From NCBI GenBank assembly GCA_030529845.1, contig JAUMWB010000003.1, forward strand, positions 248,001 to 312,000: a DNA stretch of 64,000 bases. The letters run 5' to 3'. Positions 41,414 through 51,588 of this stretch are shown piece by piece (positions within the stretch are counted from its first letter, which is position 1; every line of letters begins with the position of its first letter). The notes below the pieces were generated by a model. The model saw nothing but the letters and a program-made list of their open reading frames with translations. It was not told the DNA's origin and searched no databases. The translations under genes and the position numbers were made by a program. The DNA is from Rothia sp. (in: high G+C Gram-positive bacteria). Its GTDB lineage: Bacteria > Actinomycetota > Actinomycetes > Actinomycetales > Micrococcaceae.

Positions 41414-42577
41414 TTGACCTCGGTCGCCCTTGGAATGCCCGCTGCTCCGCCGCCCGTTTTGGCTCCGCGCCGTAAAACCCGCCAGTTTAAGGTCGGTAGC
41501 GTAGGTGTTGGCTCAGAATCTCCTATCTCGGTGCAGTCCATGACCACCACCAAAACCCACGATATTGGCGCGACCCTGCAGCAGATTGCTGAGCTGACCG
41601 CATCCGGCTGCGATATCGTGCGCGTTGCCTGCCCCACCGATAAGGACGCAGAAGCCCTGCCCATTATCGCCAAGCAGTCCCAGATTCCCGTTATTGCCGA
41701 TATTCACTTCCAGCCCAAGTACGTCTTTGCCGCCATCGAGGCTGGCTGCGGCGCTGTGCGCGTGAACCCCGGCAACATCCGTAAGTTCGACGACCAGGTC
41801 AAAGAAATCGCGGCAGCCGCTAAGGACCACGGCACCTCCATTCGCATCGGCGTGAACGCCGGATCGCTCGATAAGCGCCTGCTGGAAAAGTACGGTAAGG
41901 CCACCCCCGAGGCTCTGGTTGAATCAGCGGTGTGGGAAGCCTCCCTCTTTGAAGAGCACGGCTTCCAGGACTTCAAGATCTCGGTCAAGCACAATGACCC
42001 CGTCATTATGGTTGAGGCCTACCGCCAGCTAGCTGCCGCAGGGGATTGGCCCCTGCACCTGGGCGTCACCGAAGCAGGCCCCGCTTTCCAGGGCACCATT
42101 AAGTCAGCTACCGCCTTCGGCGCCCTGCTGTCTGAGGGCATTGGTGACACCATCCGTGTCTCCCTGTCTGCACCCCCGGTTGAAGAAGTCAAGGTCGGTT
42201 CCCAGATTCTTGAGTCCCTGAACCTGCGTCCCCGCAAACTCGATATCGTTTCCTGTCCCTCCTGTGGCCGCGCCCAGGTGAACGTGTGGGAACTGGCTGA
42301 GAACGTCACCAAGGGCCTTGAAGGTATGAAGGTGCCCCTGCGCGTGGCCGTCATGGGCTGCGTTGTGAACGGCCCCGGTGAAGCTCGTGAAGCCGATCTG
42401 GGTGTTGCCTCCGGTAACGGCAAGGGTCAGATTTTCGTCAAGGGTGAGGTCATTAAGACCGTGCCCGAAGAAGACATCGTGCAGACCCTGATTGAAGAGG
42501 CCAACCGCATCGCCCGCGAGATGGAAGAACGCGGCGAAATCGACCTCTCAGGCGAACCCACCGTTTCAGTCTCCTAA
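41414..42577 (+). CDS. ispG: 4-hydroxy-3-methylbut-2-enyl diphosphate synthase
   Basis: The flavodoxin/ferredoxin-dependent iron-sulfur enzyme of the MEP pathway; 387 aa. [36 protein letters not shown] and [16 protein letters not shown] are clear. Cluster cysteines lie in [11 protein letters not shown] and [12 protein letters not shown] choose the TTG at 41414 because GGAGGAAGA lies 5 nt before it and the resulting start [16 protein letters not shown] matches relatives; the GTG at 41372 has no ribosome site. A GNAT gene starts 21 bp downstream. Confidence 0.96.
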   Translation: MTSVALGMPAAPPPVLAPRRKTRQFKVGSVGVGSESPISVQSMTTTKTHDIGATLQQIAELTASGCDIVRVACPTDKDAEALPIIAKQSQIPVIADIHFQPKYVFAAIEAGCGAVRVNPGNIRKFDDQVKEIAAAAKDHGTSIRIGVNAGSLDKRLLEKYGKATPEALVESAVWEASLFEEHGFQDFKISVKHNDPVIMVEAYRQLAAAGDWPLHLGVTEAGPAFQGTIKSATAFGALLSEGIGDTIRVSLSAPPVEEVKVGSQILESLNLRPRKLDIVSCPSCGRAQVNVWELAENVTKGLEGMKVPLRVAVMGCVVNGPGEAREADLGVASGNGKGQIFVKGEVIKTVPEEDIVQTLIEEANRIAREMEERGEIDLSGEPTVSVS

Positions 42578-42598
42578 GCAGCTGAAGAAAAGCCCACC

Positions 42599-43792
42599 GT
42601 GACCGTCTTTTCACGTTTCTCCCGCGGGGCAGAAGATGCCCTCATCCGCCCCCTCACCAACGATGACCGGGCGGAACTTGAAACCATGATTGCCTCGGAT
42701 CCGGTGGGCTTTCTCTTTGCCGCCGAACACCTGCACCACTTCGGCCTACCAGCCCCCAGTGCCCTGACCTCGCTCAAAACTCCTCACGGTTTCATGGGGA
42801 TTTTTGCCCCCCGAGATCTCCCCGGGGAATGGGGAAGCAAGGACGCCGCCGTCAGCTCGAGTGCGCACCTTACCGAAACCGTGGGGGAGAGACTACCTGG
42901 TCGTGTGCGTTCTGCCCTAGAGGGGCTTCTTGCGAAAGCTGCTACCAAAGTGGGCAGTTCAGCTGGAGCCCACTTTGCCGAGGAAGCTACCGCTCCACGC
43001 ACTGCCATGCCGGGGCTGGCAGAGACCTTGGCCCCGGCGTCCGCACCTCTACCGGGGTCTGCCGAGCCCCGCTACTGCCTGGTCGGTGCCTTCTGGCTGG
43101 GCGCTAACTGTGTACCGCTGACCATACCCGAGCCCTACCAACGCCAGGTGGCGGCTTACATCTGGCGGCACAACCGCCGTATCGGCTCCATCTTTGGGCA
43201 CAGCGAACCTGTGCTGGGTATCTGGTCCCACCTGGCTTCCCGTATGCCCACCCCCTTTGACGTGCGAGAAAACCAACCCCTGCTTGAGCTGCCGCCAACA
43301 GCTGACCTGAGTGAGCTCGTCCGCGCACCCCTGACCCGCCCATCCCTGGGCGCTCCCGCCATTACAGAGCCGGTGCGCTGGGCCCGTACCGACGATAGAC
43401 CCAGCCTGCTGCGGGCCTCGGTCGCGATGTTTACCGAAGAGGTGGGGTACGACCCCATGACGCGCGACCCTGCCGGTTACACCCGCCGCATCGACGAACT
43501 CACCCGCACCGGACGAACCCTGGTCGCTGTTAACAGCGAAAATGTGGTGATTTTCAAGACCGACCTGGGTCTCGCCCACGACTCCACCTGCCAGCTTCAA
43601 GGGGTCTGGCTGCACCCCGCCTACAGAGGGCACCGCCTGGCCCCGGTGCTCCTAGCTCAGGCCTGCCACCTGATTCGCCAGCGCTTCCCCCACCTATCCC
43701 TCTACGTCAATGACTATAACGCCCCGGCCCGCGCCCTCTATGCGGCAACGGGCTGGCAGCAGCACTCAACCTTCGCAACCGTACTGTTTTAA
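42599..43792 (+). CDS. DUF4081-GNAT acetyltransferase
   Basis: A 397-aa protein with an N-terminal DUF4081-type part (about 1-110, LIRPLTNDDRAELETMIASD and FAAEHL), a variable Ala/Pro-rich linker, and a C-terminal GNAT domain: SLLRASVAMFTEEVGYDP, VWLHPAYRGHRLAPVLLAQ as the acetyl-CoA loop, and YVNDYNAPARALYAATGW. This architecture follows ispG in many actinobacteria; the substrate is unknown. The linker of this protein is longer than I would expect. GAAGAAAAG lies before the GTG start. Confidence 0.85.
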   Translation: MTVFSRFSRGAEDALIRPLTNDDRAELETMIASDPVGFLFAAEHLHHFGLPAPSALTSLKTPHGFMGIFAPRDLPGEWGSKDAAVSSSAHLTETVGERLPGRVRSALEGLLAKAATKVGSSAGAHFAEEATAPRTAMPGLAETLAPASAPLPGSAEPRYCLVGAFWLGANCVPLTIPEPYQRQVAAYIWRHNRRIGSIFGHSEPVLGIWSHLASRMPTPFDVRENQPLLELPPTADLSELVRAPLTRPSLGAPAITEPVRWARTDDRPSLLRASVAMFTEEVGYDPMTRDPAGYTRRIDELTRTGRTLVAVNSENVVIFKTDLGLAHDSTCQLQGVWLHPAYRGHRLAPVLLAQACHLIRQRFPHLSLYVNDYNAPARALYAATGWQQHSTFATVLF

Positions 43793-43966
43793 ACAGACAT
43801 ATCCCCCAGTGGGTTCACATTTGTCCCCCAAATGGTCGGTTTTTTACTTGGGTACAACCTGGTAGTTTTGAGGGTGCACACTTTTTACTCTGCATCGCAG
43901 GTCTGAAACCCCACCCACCCTTTTCAGACGCAGAGCACAAATCACCACGAACTTTTAGGGAAAGCA

Positions 43967-45661
43967 TTGAAGAGTCTCCGTACACCTCTTGGCGTATCCA
44001 CCCTCCTCGGCCTTTCGCTGACCATGGCCCCCGGCGCTTTCGCCGCAGAGGCCGTGACAGTGGATACCACCACCCCCATCGGCGCTTACTGGGAAAAGAA
44101 CAAGGACGTTCTCGGTGCAGCAACCGGCGAACAGCAGACCTTCGCCAATGGCTCCACCCAGCAGACCTTTGAAAACGGTGTTGTCACCCAGGGCAAGTAC
44201 GGTGGTGTGCAGGCAGTTACCGGCACAGCCGGCGAAGCCTTCATGAAAGCCGGTGGCGCTGAGAAGTTCGGCAACGCTGAATCAGCCCCCTGGCAGCACA
44301 GCCACTGTGGCCTGTCCATCACCACCCACGACGGCAAGACCCGCTGGCTCGTTGTGCTGGATGAAAAGACCCAGGCTGGTTCCTACATCAACCTCAACTC
44401 GGCAGAAGCCAAGACCTGGCAGGCAGAGCGCTCCAAGACCCGCGACTGCTTCACCAACAATGCCGTTGTCGAAACCACCCCCGTCCTGCCTGAGACCCCG
44501 GCAGAACCTGTTGTACCCGAGACTCCCGCCGAGCCCGAGACCCCGGTTGCGCCTGAGGTTCCCGCTGAGCCCGTAGCCCCCGAGACTCCTGTTGAGCCTG
44601 AGACCCGGGCTGTACCCGAGGTGCCTGCTCAGCCTGAAACCCCGGTTGCGCCTGAGGTTCCCGCTGAGCCTGTAGCTCCTGAGGCTCCCGCTGAACCAGA
44701 AACCCCTGCTGAGCCCGAAGCTCCCGCCGACACCAACTTCGGCGATGCTGCCAATAAGATTGCCGATGCCCGTGCTCTTGCTGCCGCTAATGGTGTTGCC
44801 GTAGCTGAGACGGGTGGCGAGCTCACCAAGGCAACTGCTGACCTGGTCACCCAGGACTTTGGCGGTAACGTCTCTGCTATCTACTCCATTGCCCAGGACC
44901 GTGCGCTCATGATCAACACCGATGCGCTCGCAAGCTACCTGGCTAAGCCCGCTGAGTACGGTACCTACCTCTACCAGAACGAGTACACCAAGCACTGGAA
45001 GACCGGTGCCCTGGAACTGCGTGCCCTCTTCTACAACACCACTGCTGAGCAGTGCTCCGCCCCCGTTACCTGGGATGACCACGGCTACGCCCTGTACTCC
45101 ACCGGTACCGCCGTCATCTCCCACTACTTCATCCAGTACGACGACTACGGCACCTGCATCAACTGGGACAACCAGACCACCGCATCCCCCGTTACCTGGG
45201 GCGCCGGTCTGATGGACCGCACAGCAACCGGCACCGAGATCGACACCACTTACGACTGGTCAGCAGCTAAGTTTATTCCCTTGCAGCAGGTGCTTGAACT
45301 GCGCGTAGACGCTAACAAGGTGGTCTACATCAAGGCCGATGCTCAGGGTAAGCCCCTGGCTGGCGCCCAGCCCTTTGAATCCTCAGCCCTGACCGAGGCT
45401 CTGAACCTGGCTGACCGCGGTCGTTTCTCCTCCTACAACGACTGGGCTAAGGGCGGTAATTGGAACATCTGGAACGAAATGACCATGCTGGGCGCCCCCG
45501 TTGCTGAGGCAATGGAGGCAACCGCTAACGGCACCACCATTGTCACCCAGCAGTTCGAGGGCGGCACCCTGGTCTGGACCAAGGGAACCGCTTTCATGAC
45601 CGCTGAGCTCAACGACCTGGGCCAGGCAAAGCTGGCCTGGTACACCGCTCTGGGTCTCTAA
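43967..45661 (+). CDS. Secreted LGFP-like surface protein with Pro-rich repeat
   Basis: A 564-aa exported protein. The signal peptide is about 26 residues ([13 protein letters not shown], ends AFAAEA). A domain with an LGFP-like unit follows ([31 protein letters not shown]), then a Pro/Glu/Val/Ala repeat from about residue 174 to 255, and a C-terminal domain rich in Tyr, Trp and two Cys ([16 protein letters not shown]), ending in another LGFP-like unit ([27 protein letters not shown]). There is no sortase motif. The TTG start is supported by AGGGAAAG 6 nt upstream. The role is unknown; wall attachment or adhesion is inferred. Confidence 0.8.
   Translation: MKSLRTPLGVSTLLGLSLTMAPGAFAAEAVTVDTTTPIGAYWEKNKDVLGAATGEQQTFANGSTQQTFENGVVTQGKYGGVQAVTGTAGEAFMKAGGAEKFGNAESAPWQHSHCGLSITTHDGKTRWLVVLDEKTQAGSYINLNSAEAKTWQAERSKTRDCFTNNAVVETTPVLPETPAEPVVPETPAEPETPVAPEVPAEPVAPETPVEPETRAVPEVPAQPETPVAPEVPAEPVAPEAPAEPETPAEPEAPADTNFGDAANKIADARALAAANGVAVAETGGELTKATADLVTQDFGGNVSAIYSIAQDRALMINTDALASYLAKPAEYGTYLYQNEYTKHWKTGALELRALFYNTTAEQCSAPVTWDDHGYALYSTGTAVISHYFIQYDDYGTCINWDNQTTASPVTWGAGLMDRTATGTEIDTTYDWSAAKFIPLQQVLELRVDANKVVYIKADAQGKPLAGAQPFESSALTEALNLADRGRFSSYNDWAKGGNWNIWNEMTMLGAPVAEAMEATANGTTIVTQQFEGGTLVWTKGTAFMTAELNDLGQAKLAWYTALGL
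44486..44733 (+). repeat. Proline-rich tandem repeat inside surface protein
   Basis: About 250 bp of imperfect repeats encoding units such as PETPAEP, PEVPAEP and PVAPE. Such tracts span the wall and are prone to length changes by slippage. Confidence 0.85.
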
Positions 45662-45691
45662 GCTCCTAGGCTTTCGCAGAAACTTCTGCGC

Positions 45692-45744
45692 GGACGCCGG
45701 ACCCCACCTCCTTGCCCATAGGCAGGGGGTGGGGGCCGGCGTCC
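45692..45744 (+). terminator. Terminator-like hairpin after surface protein
   Basis: Arms GGACGCCGGACCCCACCTCC... and ...GGGGGCCGGCGTCC pair over about 24 bp with loop CATA and small bulges. There is no T-run. The stem ends carry GGACGCC in inverted pairing. Confidence 0.65.
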
Positions 45745-45872
45745 TGTCATAAGCCCCATCGGTGCAGTGGGTACACGTTCAGTCGGTTGGCGGTAAACTG
45801 GTAGGTAAGTATGCCCGCCTCGGCCAGGTCGCCGAGCAGAGCGGGCCCCGTACGAGAGAAGCGAGAAACCAC

Positions 45873-47672
45873 TTGGTCCAGCGCCTGTCACACCTGTTCC
45901 TGCGCACCCTGCGCGAAGACCCCGTTGACGCCGAAGTTGCAAGCCACAAGTTGCTGGTACGTGCCGGCTACATCCGCCGTGCCGCCCCCGGCGTGTACAC
46001 CTGGTTGCCCCTGGGCCTGAAGGTGCTGGGCAAAATTGAAAACATCGTGCGTGAAGAAATGAACGCCATCGGTGCCCAGGAAGTCCACTTCCCGGCCCTG
46101 CTACCCCGTGAACCCTACGAGGCCACCAACCGCTGGGAAGAGTACGGCGATAACCTCTTCCGTCTGCAGGACCGCAAGGGCGCAGACATGCTGCTGGCAC
46201 CTACCCACGAGGAAATGTTTACCCTGCTGGTCAAGGACCTCTACACCTCCTACAAGGACCTGCCGGTTTACCTCTACCAGATTCAGACCAAGTACCGCGA
46301 TGAGGCCCGCCCCCGCGCTGGTCTGCTGCGCGGCCGCGAGTTCATCATGAAGGACTCCTACTCTTTCAACGTGGATGACGAGGGCCTAGAAGAGGCCTAC
46401 CAGGCCCACCGCGCCGCCTACATCAAGATTTTTGAGCGCCTGGGTCTTGAGATCGCTATCGTTCAGGCCCAGTCCGGTGCCATGGGTGGCTCCCGGTCCG
46501 AGGAGTTCCTGCACCCCACACCGATTGGTGAAGATACCTTCGTGCGCTCTGAGGGCGGCTACGCTGCCAACGTTGAGGCTGTGACCACCGTGGTGCCCGA
46601 GCCTGTGGACGCGTCATCAACCCCGGCTGCCCGTGTTGAGCTGACCCCCGACTCACCGACCATCGAAACCCTGGTTGACCAGTCCAATGCCCTGCACCCG
46701 CGCGAGGGTGAGCCCTGGACCGCCGCCGACACCCTCAAGAACGTGGTGCTGGCTGTTATCCTGCCCGACGGCACCCGCCAGCTGGTTGCTATCGGCGTCC
46801 CCGGCGACCGTGCCGTTGACCTGGGCCGCGTTGAGGTTAATGTTGGTGCCCTGCTGGGCGTTGGTGGCGAGGTTGAGGTTGAAGCTGCCAGTGAAGAGGA
46901 CTTCAAGAAGTTCCCGCAGCTGGTCAAGGGCTATATCGGCCCCGGTCTGACCCTGAATGAGAAACTGCTGGGCGTTGAGTCAGCCACCGGCATCCCTTAC
47001 TTCGTTGATCCCCGCGTGGTTGAAGGCTCAGCCTGGATCACGGGAGCTAACGAGGACCAGAAGCACGTCTACGACCTGGTGCTGGGCCGTGACTTTGAAG
47101 CTGACGGCGTGATTGAGGCCTGCGAGGTGCGCGAGGGCGACCCCGCACCGGACGGCTCCGGCCCCCTAATCGCTGCCCGCGGTATCGAGATGGGCCACAT
47201 CTTCGCCCTGGGCCGTAAGTACGCAGAAGCCCTAGGCCTGAAGGTACTGGACCAGAACGGCAAGCTGCAGACCGTCACCATGGGCTCCTACGGCGTGGGC
47301 GTCACCCGCGCCCTGGCTGCCATTGCCGAGGGCAACCACGACGAGAAGGGCCTGATCTGGCCCCGCAACCTGGCCCCTGCCGACGTTCACGTGGTCATGA
47401 CCGGTAAGGGCACCGAGGTCGCTGAGGGAGCAGAGCAGCTGGTTGCCGACCTCGAAGCAGCCGGCCTGGATGTCATGTTCGATGACCGCCCCAAGGTCTC
47501 TCCCGGTGTCAAGTTTGGCGACGCTGAACTGCTGGGCGTTCCTACCATCGTGGTGGTCGGTCGAGGCTTTGCCGAGGGCAAGGTCGAAATCAAGGACCGC
47601 CGCAGCGGCGAGGCCCGCGAGGTTGCTGTCGAGGATGCCGTAGCCGAGCTGCTGGCTGAGATCCAGCGCTAA
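45873..47672 (+). CDS. proS: Prolyl-tRNA synthetase
   Basis: A class II synthetase of 599 aa, the bacterial type with an inserted editing domain. [38 protein letters not shown] and [15 protein letters not shown] are diagnostic, as is [14 protein letters not shown] (motif 2); the insertion spans about 225-395, then [17 protein letters not shown] (motif 3) and the anticodon domain. I choose the TTG at 45873, which gives [10 protein letters not shown], the family start; a longer frame upstream has no homology and crosses the promoter. The ribosome site is weak (GCGAG). A 63-nt repeat begins 13 bp after the stop. Confidence 0.95.
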   Translation: MVQRLSHLFLRTLREDPVDAEVASHKLLVRAGYIRRAAPGVYTWLPLGLKVLGKIENIVREEMNAIGAQEVHFPALLPREPYEATNRWEEYGDNLFRLQDRKGADMLLAPTHEEMFTLLVKDLYTSYKDLPVYLYQIQTKYRDEARPRAGLLRGREFIMKDSYSFNVDDEGLEEAYQAHRAAYIKIFERLGLEIAIVQAQSGAMGGSRSEEFLHPTPIGEDTFVRSEGGYAANVEAVTTVVPEPVDASSTPAARVELTPDSPTIETLVDQSNALHPREGEPWTAADTLKNVVLAVILPDGTRQLVAIGVPGDRAVDLGRVEVNVGALLGVGGEVEVEAASEEDFKKFPQLVKGYIGPGLTLNEKLLGVESATGIPYFVDPRVVEGSAWITGANEDQKHVYDLVLGRDFEADGVIEACEVREGDPAPDGSGPLIAARGIEMGHIFALGRKYAEALGLKVLDQNGKLQTVTMGSYGVGVTRALAAIAEGNHDEKGLIWPRNLAPADVHVVMTGKGTEVAEGAEQLVADLEAAGLDVMFDDRPKVSPGVKFGDAELLGVPTIVVVGRGFAEGKVEIKDRRSGEAREVAVEDAVAELLAEIQR

Positions 47673-47684
47673 CACCCGCAAGGT

Positions 47685-47747
47685 AGGTACCATCTACGTC
47701 AGAAAAGACCACGAACTAGCTGGTCATTTCTGATGTAGGTGGTACCT
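47685..47747 (+). repeat. 63-nt GGTACC hairpin repeat, copy 2
   Basis: 21-bp arms (47685-47705 with 47727-47747) pair throughout if two G-T pairs are allowed, and an inner GACCA/TGGTC stem is present. It shares AGGTACCATCT, CAGAAA, GACCACGAACTAG and TGGTACCT with the copy at 34400-34462, while the remaining stem bases differ. Confidence 0.78.
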
Positions 47748-47783
47748 TGTGCTTTAACCCCACTCTCAAGAAAGGCGTAGAGC

Positions 47784-48584
47784 GTGCTTGAAACCCTCGG
47801 TCTTGATATCCTCGGCCTAGAGCCGACCACGCTCATTCTGCTCCTGCTAGCGGCCCTGGTCGCTGGCTGGGTGGACGCCGTAGTCGGCGGCGGTGGCATG
47901 ATTCAGCTTCCCGCGGTGCTCATGGTCCCGGGGCTCTCGCCCGTGCAAGCCCTGGCTGTTAATAAACTGGGTTCTGTCTTTGGCACCCTTACCAGTGCCG
48001 CAACCTACCTGCGGCGCACCCCGGTCGATGTGCGCACTGTGCTGCCAGCGGCGTCCCTGGCTTTTGTGACCAGCATGGGCGGGGCCCTGGTCGCCACAGC
48101 CCTGCCCGAAGAGCTCTTCAAACCCATCATTGTGCTAGCTCTACTGGCGGTGCTGGTCTACACCGTCTTTAAGCCGTCGCTGGGTGAGCTCACCCAGCTC
48201 AAACACCAGGGCCTGAAACACCTGATGGTGGGTCTATGCATCGGTGCAAGCATCGGTTTTTACGACGGTCTGCTCGGGCCCGGTACCGGCTCTTTTCTGA
48301 TGATGGCAATGGTGTCTTTGATGGGCTATAGCTTCTTGCAGGCAACTGCCCAGACAAAGATTATCAATGGCGCTACCAACCTTGGAGCCCTGGTGCTCTT
48401 TGCGGTGGCAGGCCAGCAGGTCTGGGCCTTGGGCTTGCTCTTGGGCGTAGCGAACATGGTGGGCGGCTACCTGGGAGCCCGAACGGCTCTGGCCCGTGGC
48501 AACGGCTTTATCCGCTGGATGATAATCGCTGTGGTGAGCGCCCTCATTATCAAGCTGGGTGCCGATATTCTGGGTTCCCTTTAG
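47784..48584 (+). CDS. TSUP/TauE-SafE family permease
   Basis: A 266-aa membrane protein with about eight helices. GWVDAVVGGGGMIQLPAVLM, near residue 29, and IGFYDGLLGPGTGSFLMMAM, near 155, are the two repeated motifs of the sulfite exporter TauE/SafE (TSUP) family. It may move sulfite, sulfoacetate or other organic anions; there is no adjacent pathway to decide. The GTG start follows AAAGGCG. Its stop overlaps that of the convergent gene. Confidence 0.87.
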   Translation: MLETLGLDILGLEPTTLILLLLAALVAGWVDAVVGGGGMIQLPAVLMVPGLSPVQALAVNKLGSVFGTLTSAATYLRRTPVDVRTVLPAASLAFVTSMGGALVATALPEELFKPIIVLALLAVLVYTVFKPSLGELTQLKHQGLKHLMVGLCIGASIGFYDGLLGPGTGSFLMMAMVSLMGYSFLQATAQTKIINGATNLGALVLFAVAGQQVWALGLLLGVANMVGGYLGARTALARGNGFIRWMIIAVVSALIIKLGADILGSL

Positions 48585-49477
48585 TGAGCGAGCTGCTGGG
48601 CGTCTAGAGCCAGAATGAGGGCCAAGGCTTCGATGTCGTCCGCCGAGGTGACAAGAGTCTGATCAGCTAGGGTTGCTCTCGCATTCTTCTCAAGAGCGGC
48701 GGTGAAGTCGGTGAGCTGCTGGGGAGCGTCCGCTGCTTCGGCGAGGGGGTAGGACGCCGCAGGCGCCTCAAAGGCCCCGTAGCAGGTCAGGACGGGGGCA
48801 GCTAGCTGCCCCATGTGGTCTGTAGCGGTTGCCAGCTGATTAGCCTGTTCCGCTACGGGTGCATAGCCCTGCTCCGCCCGGGCAAGATACACTTCGCTAA
48901 CGTAGTTGAGCTGGTAGATGCTCTCTTGCAGGGGAAGCAGAGAGGCAGGCTGGGCTACCTGCCCACCGGTAGAAGAATCAGTGACGCCCGCAGTAAGCTG
49001 CTCATCACCGCAGCTGTAGCTCGTCACTTGCTCTAGTTCATCGGAGAGGGCCTCGGGGTAGGTCTGCTCAGTCAGCTTGTCCTGCTGGGCCGCGCCCCAC
49101 ACATCAACAACGGCGGTGAGAGCCCGGGCCCGGTCGCCGGCGTCCTGGGTTGTAAAACCTATCTCAAGCAGGGCCGAAACCGTGCTCTGAAGCTGCTGCT
49201 CTACCGGCTCATAGTCCGTGACAGTCACATCTTGAGCCGCAGGCGCAAGGGACTCAAGGGCGGCTTGCGTCGCCTGGCTCAAAGCGTCCTGACCCGACTC
49301 ATCAGCTGCCTGTTGCAGAGCGGTCAGCTGGGCAGCCATGGTGCTCTGATCGCTAAGGTCAGCGCGTATCTGTTCAGCCTGACGCTGTGAAAACCAGCCC
49401 ACAACAAGGAGCACCACCAGCATGCCAGCTAATAGAGCGGCCACAAGTACCGGGGCTTGACGAACAGAACGATTCAT
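48581..49477 (-). CDS. Membrane-anchored protein, probable DUF4439 ferritin-like domain
   Basis: A 298-aa protein with an N-terminal membrane helix (about residues 10-31) and an otherwise soluble, Ala/Gln/Leu-rich helical body that would be outside the membrane. The C-terminal half (from about SIYQLNYVSEVYLARAEQGY) is helical with conserved-looking Glu and Tyr. In many actinobacteria a DUF4439 ferritin-like protein lies between proS and rimP; position and helical pattern suggest the same here, but I cannot confirm metal residues. The ATG at 49477 has GGAAGG 9 nt upstream. It is divergent from rimP. Confidence 0.6.
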   Translation of the reverse strand: MNRSVRQAPVLVAALLAGMLVVLLVVGWFSQRQAEQIRADLSDQSTMAAQLTALQQAADESGQDALSQATQAALESLAPAAQDVTVTDYEPVEQQLQSTVSALLEIGFTTQDAGDRARALTAVVDVWGAAQQDKLTEQTYPEALSDELEQVTSYSCGDEQLTAGVTDSSTGGQVAQPASLLPLQESIYQLNYVSEVYLARAEQGYAPVAEQANQLATATDHMGQLAAPVLTCYGAFEAPAASYPLAEAADAPQQLTDFTAALEKNARATLADQTLVTSADDIEALALILALDAQQLAH

Positions 49478-49643
49478 AGGGAGCAACCTTCCACACGATA
49501 GAGGCGGGCTAAAGCCCACCCCCCCATTCTGCCAAAAAGTCCTCGCACCTGCCCGCCCTCAGCGAATTCCCGGCAACGGGGGTAGACGCGAGTGATAGGC
49601 TTGAATGAATCTACTTGCCCCTCAACGTCAGGAGTTACGCGCG

Positions 49644-50243
49644 ATGGCATCACCCAAAGCCAGTAAAAAGGACGCCCCCAACGCCCGCGAGCGCCGGGCC
49701 GCTGCCCGCGCTGAGCAGGGCATTACCCAAAAGGCCCCCGCAGGTAGTTTTGTGAGTGTCGAGGGCGTGCGCGAGGCCGTCACCCAGGTCGTGGAGCAGG
49801 AGTTCAAACTGGTGCTGGAGAAGCTGACCGCTAAGGGAAGCGGGGCTAACCGCACCCTGGAAATTGTGGTGGACTACCCCGAAGACCGCACCGATGCCCT
49901 GTCACTCGATACCATCGCTGAGGTATCCCAGGCCCTGTCAATGGCCCTGGACGCAGCTGACGACGGCGAAGTGCCCTACTCATTAGAGGTTTCCTCCCGC
50001 GGTGTGACCAGCCCTCTGACTGAGACCCGCCACTGGAAGCGGTCTACCGACCGTCTCCTCGAGATTACTGAGGCTGGGGGAGAGAAGTACCTGGCCCGAC
50101 TCGATTTTGTTACCGAGGAAGGCCCGGTCCTGCGCCGGAAGAAAGAAACCAAGAAGGGCCAGCCCGAGAGCTACCGCGATGCCGTCACCCTTCCCTGGGC
50201 CACAATTTCTGCCGCAAAGGTAGAAATTGAATTCAACCGCTAG
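49644..50243 (+). CDS. rimP: Ribosome maturation factor RimP
   Basis: A 199-aa factor for 30S assembly. A basic N-terminal extension (KASKKDAPNARERRAAARAE) precedes the fold. LEIVVDYPEDRTDALSLDTI, then SQALSMALDAAD and YSLEVSSRGVTSPLTETRHW match the family. The C-terminal SH3-like domain ends VEIEFNR. The ATG at 49644 has AGGAG 9 nt upstream. It begins the conserved rimP-nusA-ylxR-infB-rbfA-truB order. Confidence 0.93.
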   Translation: MASPKASKKDAPNARERRAAARAEQGITQKAPAGSFVSVEGVREAVTQVVEQEFKLVLEKLTAKGSGANRTLEIVVDYPEDRTDALSLDTIAEVSQALSMALDAADDGEVPYSLEVSSRGVTSPLTETRHWKRSTDRLLEITEAGGEKYLARLDFVTEEGPVLRRKKETKKGQPESYRDAVTLPWATISAAKVEIEFNR

Positions 50244-50328
50244 CAAGTACTCGCTAGAATAAAGAAACAAGACCACAACTCAATACTTTTGAGGCCGCGT
50301 GCCTAGGCGCGCGAACATACACCGCAAG

Positions 50329-50357
50329 CGGTGCCGGAGCTTTTTGCCCCGGCACCG
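50329..50357 (+). terminator. Hairpin between rimP and nusA
   Basis: A perfect 9-bp stem CGGTGCCGG/CCGGCACCG with an 11-nt loop that itself contains TTTTT. There is no T-run after it. It ends 21 nt before the nusA start and could attenuate transcription or affect its translation. Confidence 0.45.
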
Positions 50358-50378
50358 TGTTACACGGAAGGGCCAACC

Positions 50379-51419
50379 ATGGACATTGATTTGAGCAACC
50401 TCCGCCTGCTCGAAAAAGAGCGCGACATCTCAATCGACAACCTGATCCCGATGATTGAGAGCGCCATCCTGCTGGCCTACCAGAAGCAGCCCGGTGCTAT
50501 CCGTGGCTCTCGTGCAGAGCTTGACCGCACCAGCGGTAAGGTCACTATCTGGGCTCCTGAACTCGATGAGAACGACCAGCAGATCGGGGAGTTCGACGAT
50601 ACTCCCAATAACTTTGGTCGTATCGCGGCTTCAACCGCCCGTCAGGTTATCCAGCAGCGTCTGCGCGATGCCCAGGATTCAGCCGTGCTTGGTGAGTTCA
50701 AAGACCGCGAAGGTCAGCTGATTTCCGGCGTTATTCAGCAGGGCCCCAACCCCCGCATGATCCACGTCGACCTCGGCACCCTTGAAGCTGTTCTCCCTAC
50801 CGCCGAGCAGGTACCCGGTGAGCGCTACGCCCACAACACCCGCATCCGCGCCTACGTGCTAGAAGCCAAGCGCGGTCCCAAGGGCCCCTCCATCGTGCTT
50901 TCCCGCTCCCACCCCAACTTGGTGCGTCGCCTCTTTGAACACGAGGTTCCCGAAATCGCCGATGGCTCAGTCGAAATCATGGCCATTGCCCGCGAAGCCG
51001 GCCACCGCACCAAGATTGCTGTGCGCGCCACTAAGCCCGGTGTTAACCCCAAGGGTTCTTGCATCGGTGAAATGGGTGCCCGAGTTCGCGCGGTGATGGG
51101 TGAGCTCAACAACGAGAAGATTGATATCGTTGACCACTCCGAGAGCCCCGAAGATTTCATTGCCGCTGCTCTCTCACCGGCTAAGGTCAGCGAGGTTACT
51201 GTCACTGAACGTAAGACCTTCTCAGCCCGTGCTATCGTGCCCGATGACCAGCTTTCCCTAGCCATCGGCAAGGAAGGGCAGAACGCCCGTCTGGCTGCTA
51301 AGCTCACCGGCTGGCGTATCGACATCATCTCAGCCTCCAAATACGAAGCCGCAATGGCAGCAGCCCGAGCAGCCCAGGAAGAAAGCGCTGAAGAAGCGCC
51401 TGAATCTGACGCTGAATAA
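50379..51419 (+). CDS. nusA: Transcription termination/antitermination factor NusA
   Basis: A 346-aa RNA-polymerase-associated factor. The N-terminal domain begins MDIDLSNLRLLEKERDIS; an S1 domain (about 120-190) and two KH domains follow (PGVNPKGSCIGEMGARVRAV and AIGKEGQNARLAAKLTGWRI). It ends with an acidic tail and lacks the extra C-terminal repeats of E. coli NusA, as usual in actinobacteria. The ATG at 50379 has GGAAGGGCC upstream; a longer frame overlaps the hairpin. NusA may regulate its own operon. Confidence 0.97.
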   Translation: MDIDLSNLRLLEKERDISIDNLIPMIESAILLAYQKQPGAIRGSRAELDRTSGKVTIWAPELDENDQQIGEFDDTPNNFGRIAASTARQVIQQRLRDAQDSAVLGEFKDREGQLISGVIQQGPNPRMIHVDLGTLEAVLPTAEQVPGERYAHNTRIRAYVLEAKRGPKGPSIVLSRSHPNLVRRLFEHEVPEIADGSVEIMAIAREAGHRTKIAVRATKPGVNPKGSCIGEMGARVRAVMGELNNEKIDIVDHSESPEDFIAAALSPAKVSEVTVTERKTFSARAIVPDDQLSLAIGKEGQNARLAAKLTGWRIDIISASKYEAAMAAARAAQEESAEEAPESDAE

Positions 51420-51443
51420 GAGAGCTGACTAACATATTTGCCG

Positions 51444-51554
51444 TTAGCCCCCGCAAGGGGGCTAAACTGGTCTATAGAGGTCACATCACTATAGAGTGCT
51501 CATGACTGGTCAGCAGCCAGCCATGCCTGCCAGCTCACGCTAATGAGCTGGCAG
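51444..51554 (+). promoter_or_regulatory. Two hairpins between nusA and ylxR
   Basis: TTAGCCCCC/GGGGGCTAA (51444-51465, 4-nt loop) has no T-run. CTGCCAGCTCA/TGAGCTGGCAG (51527-51554, 11 bp, 6-nt loop) ends 35 nt before the ylxR start. They may tune readthrough from nusA. Confidence 0.45.
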
Positions 51555-51588
51555 TAAACAGGTCAACAACACGAAGGGAGCGCCCCAG

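Noticed and set aside
44486-44733. Repeats considered as a CRISPR array
   Set aside because: They are in frame inside a coding gene, encode Pro-rich units and have no unique spacers.
45762-45872. N-terminal extension of proS or a T-box leader
   Set aside because: The extension has no similarity to ProS, and no T-box sequence or specifier structure was recognised.
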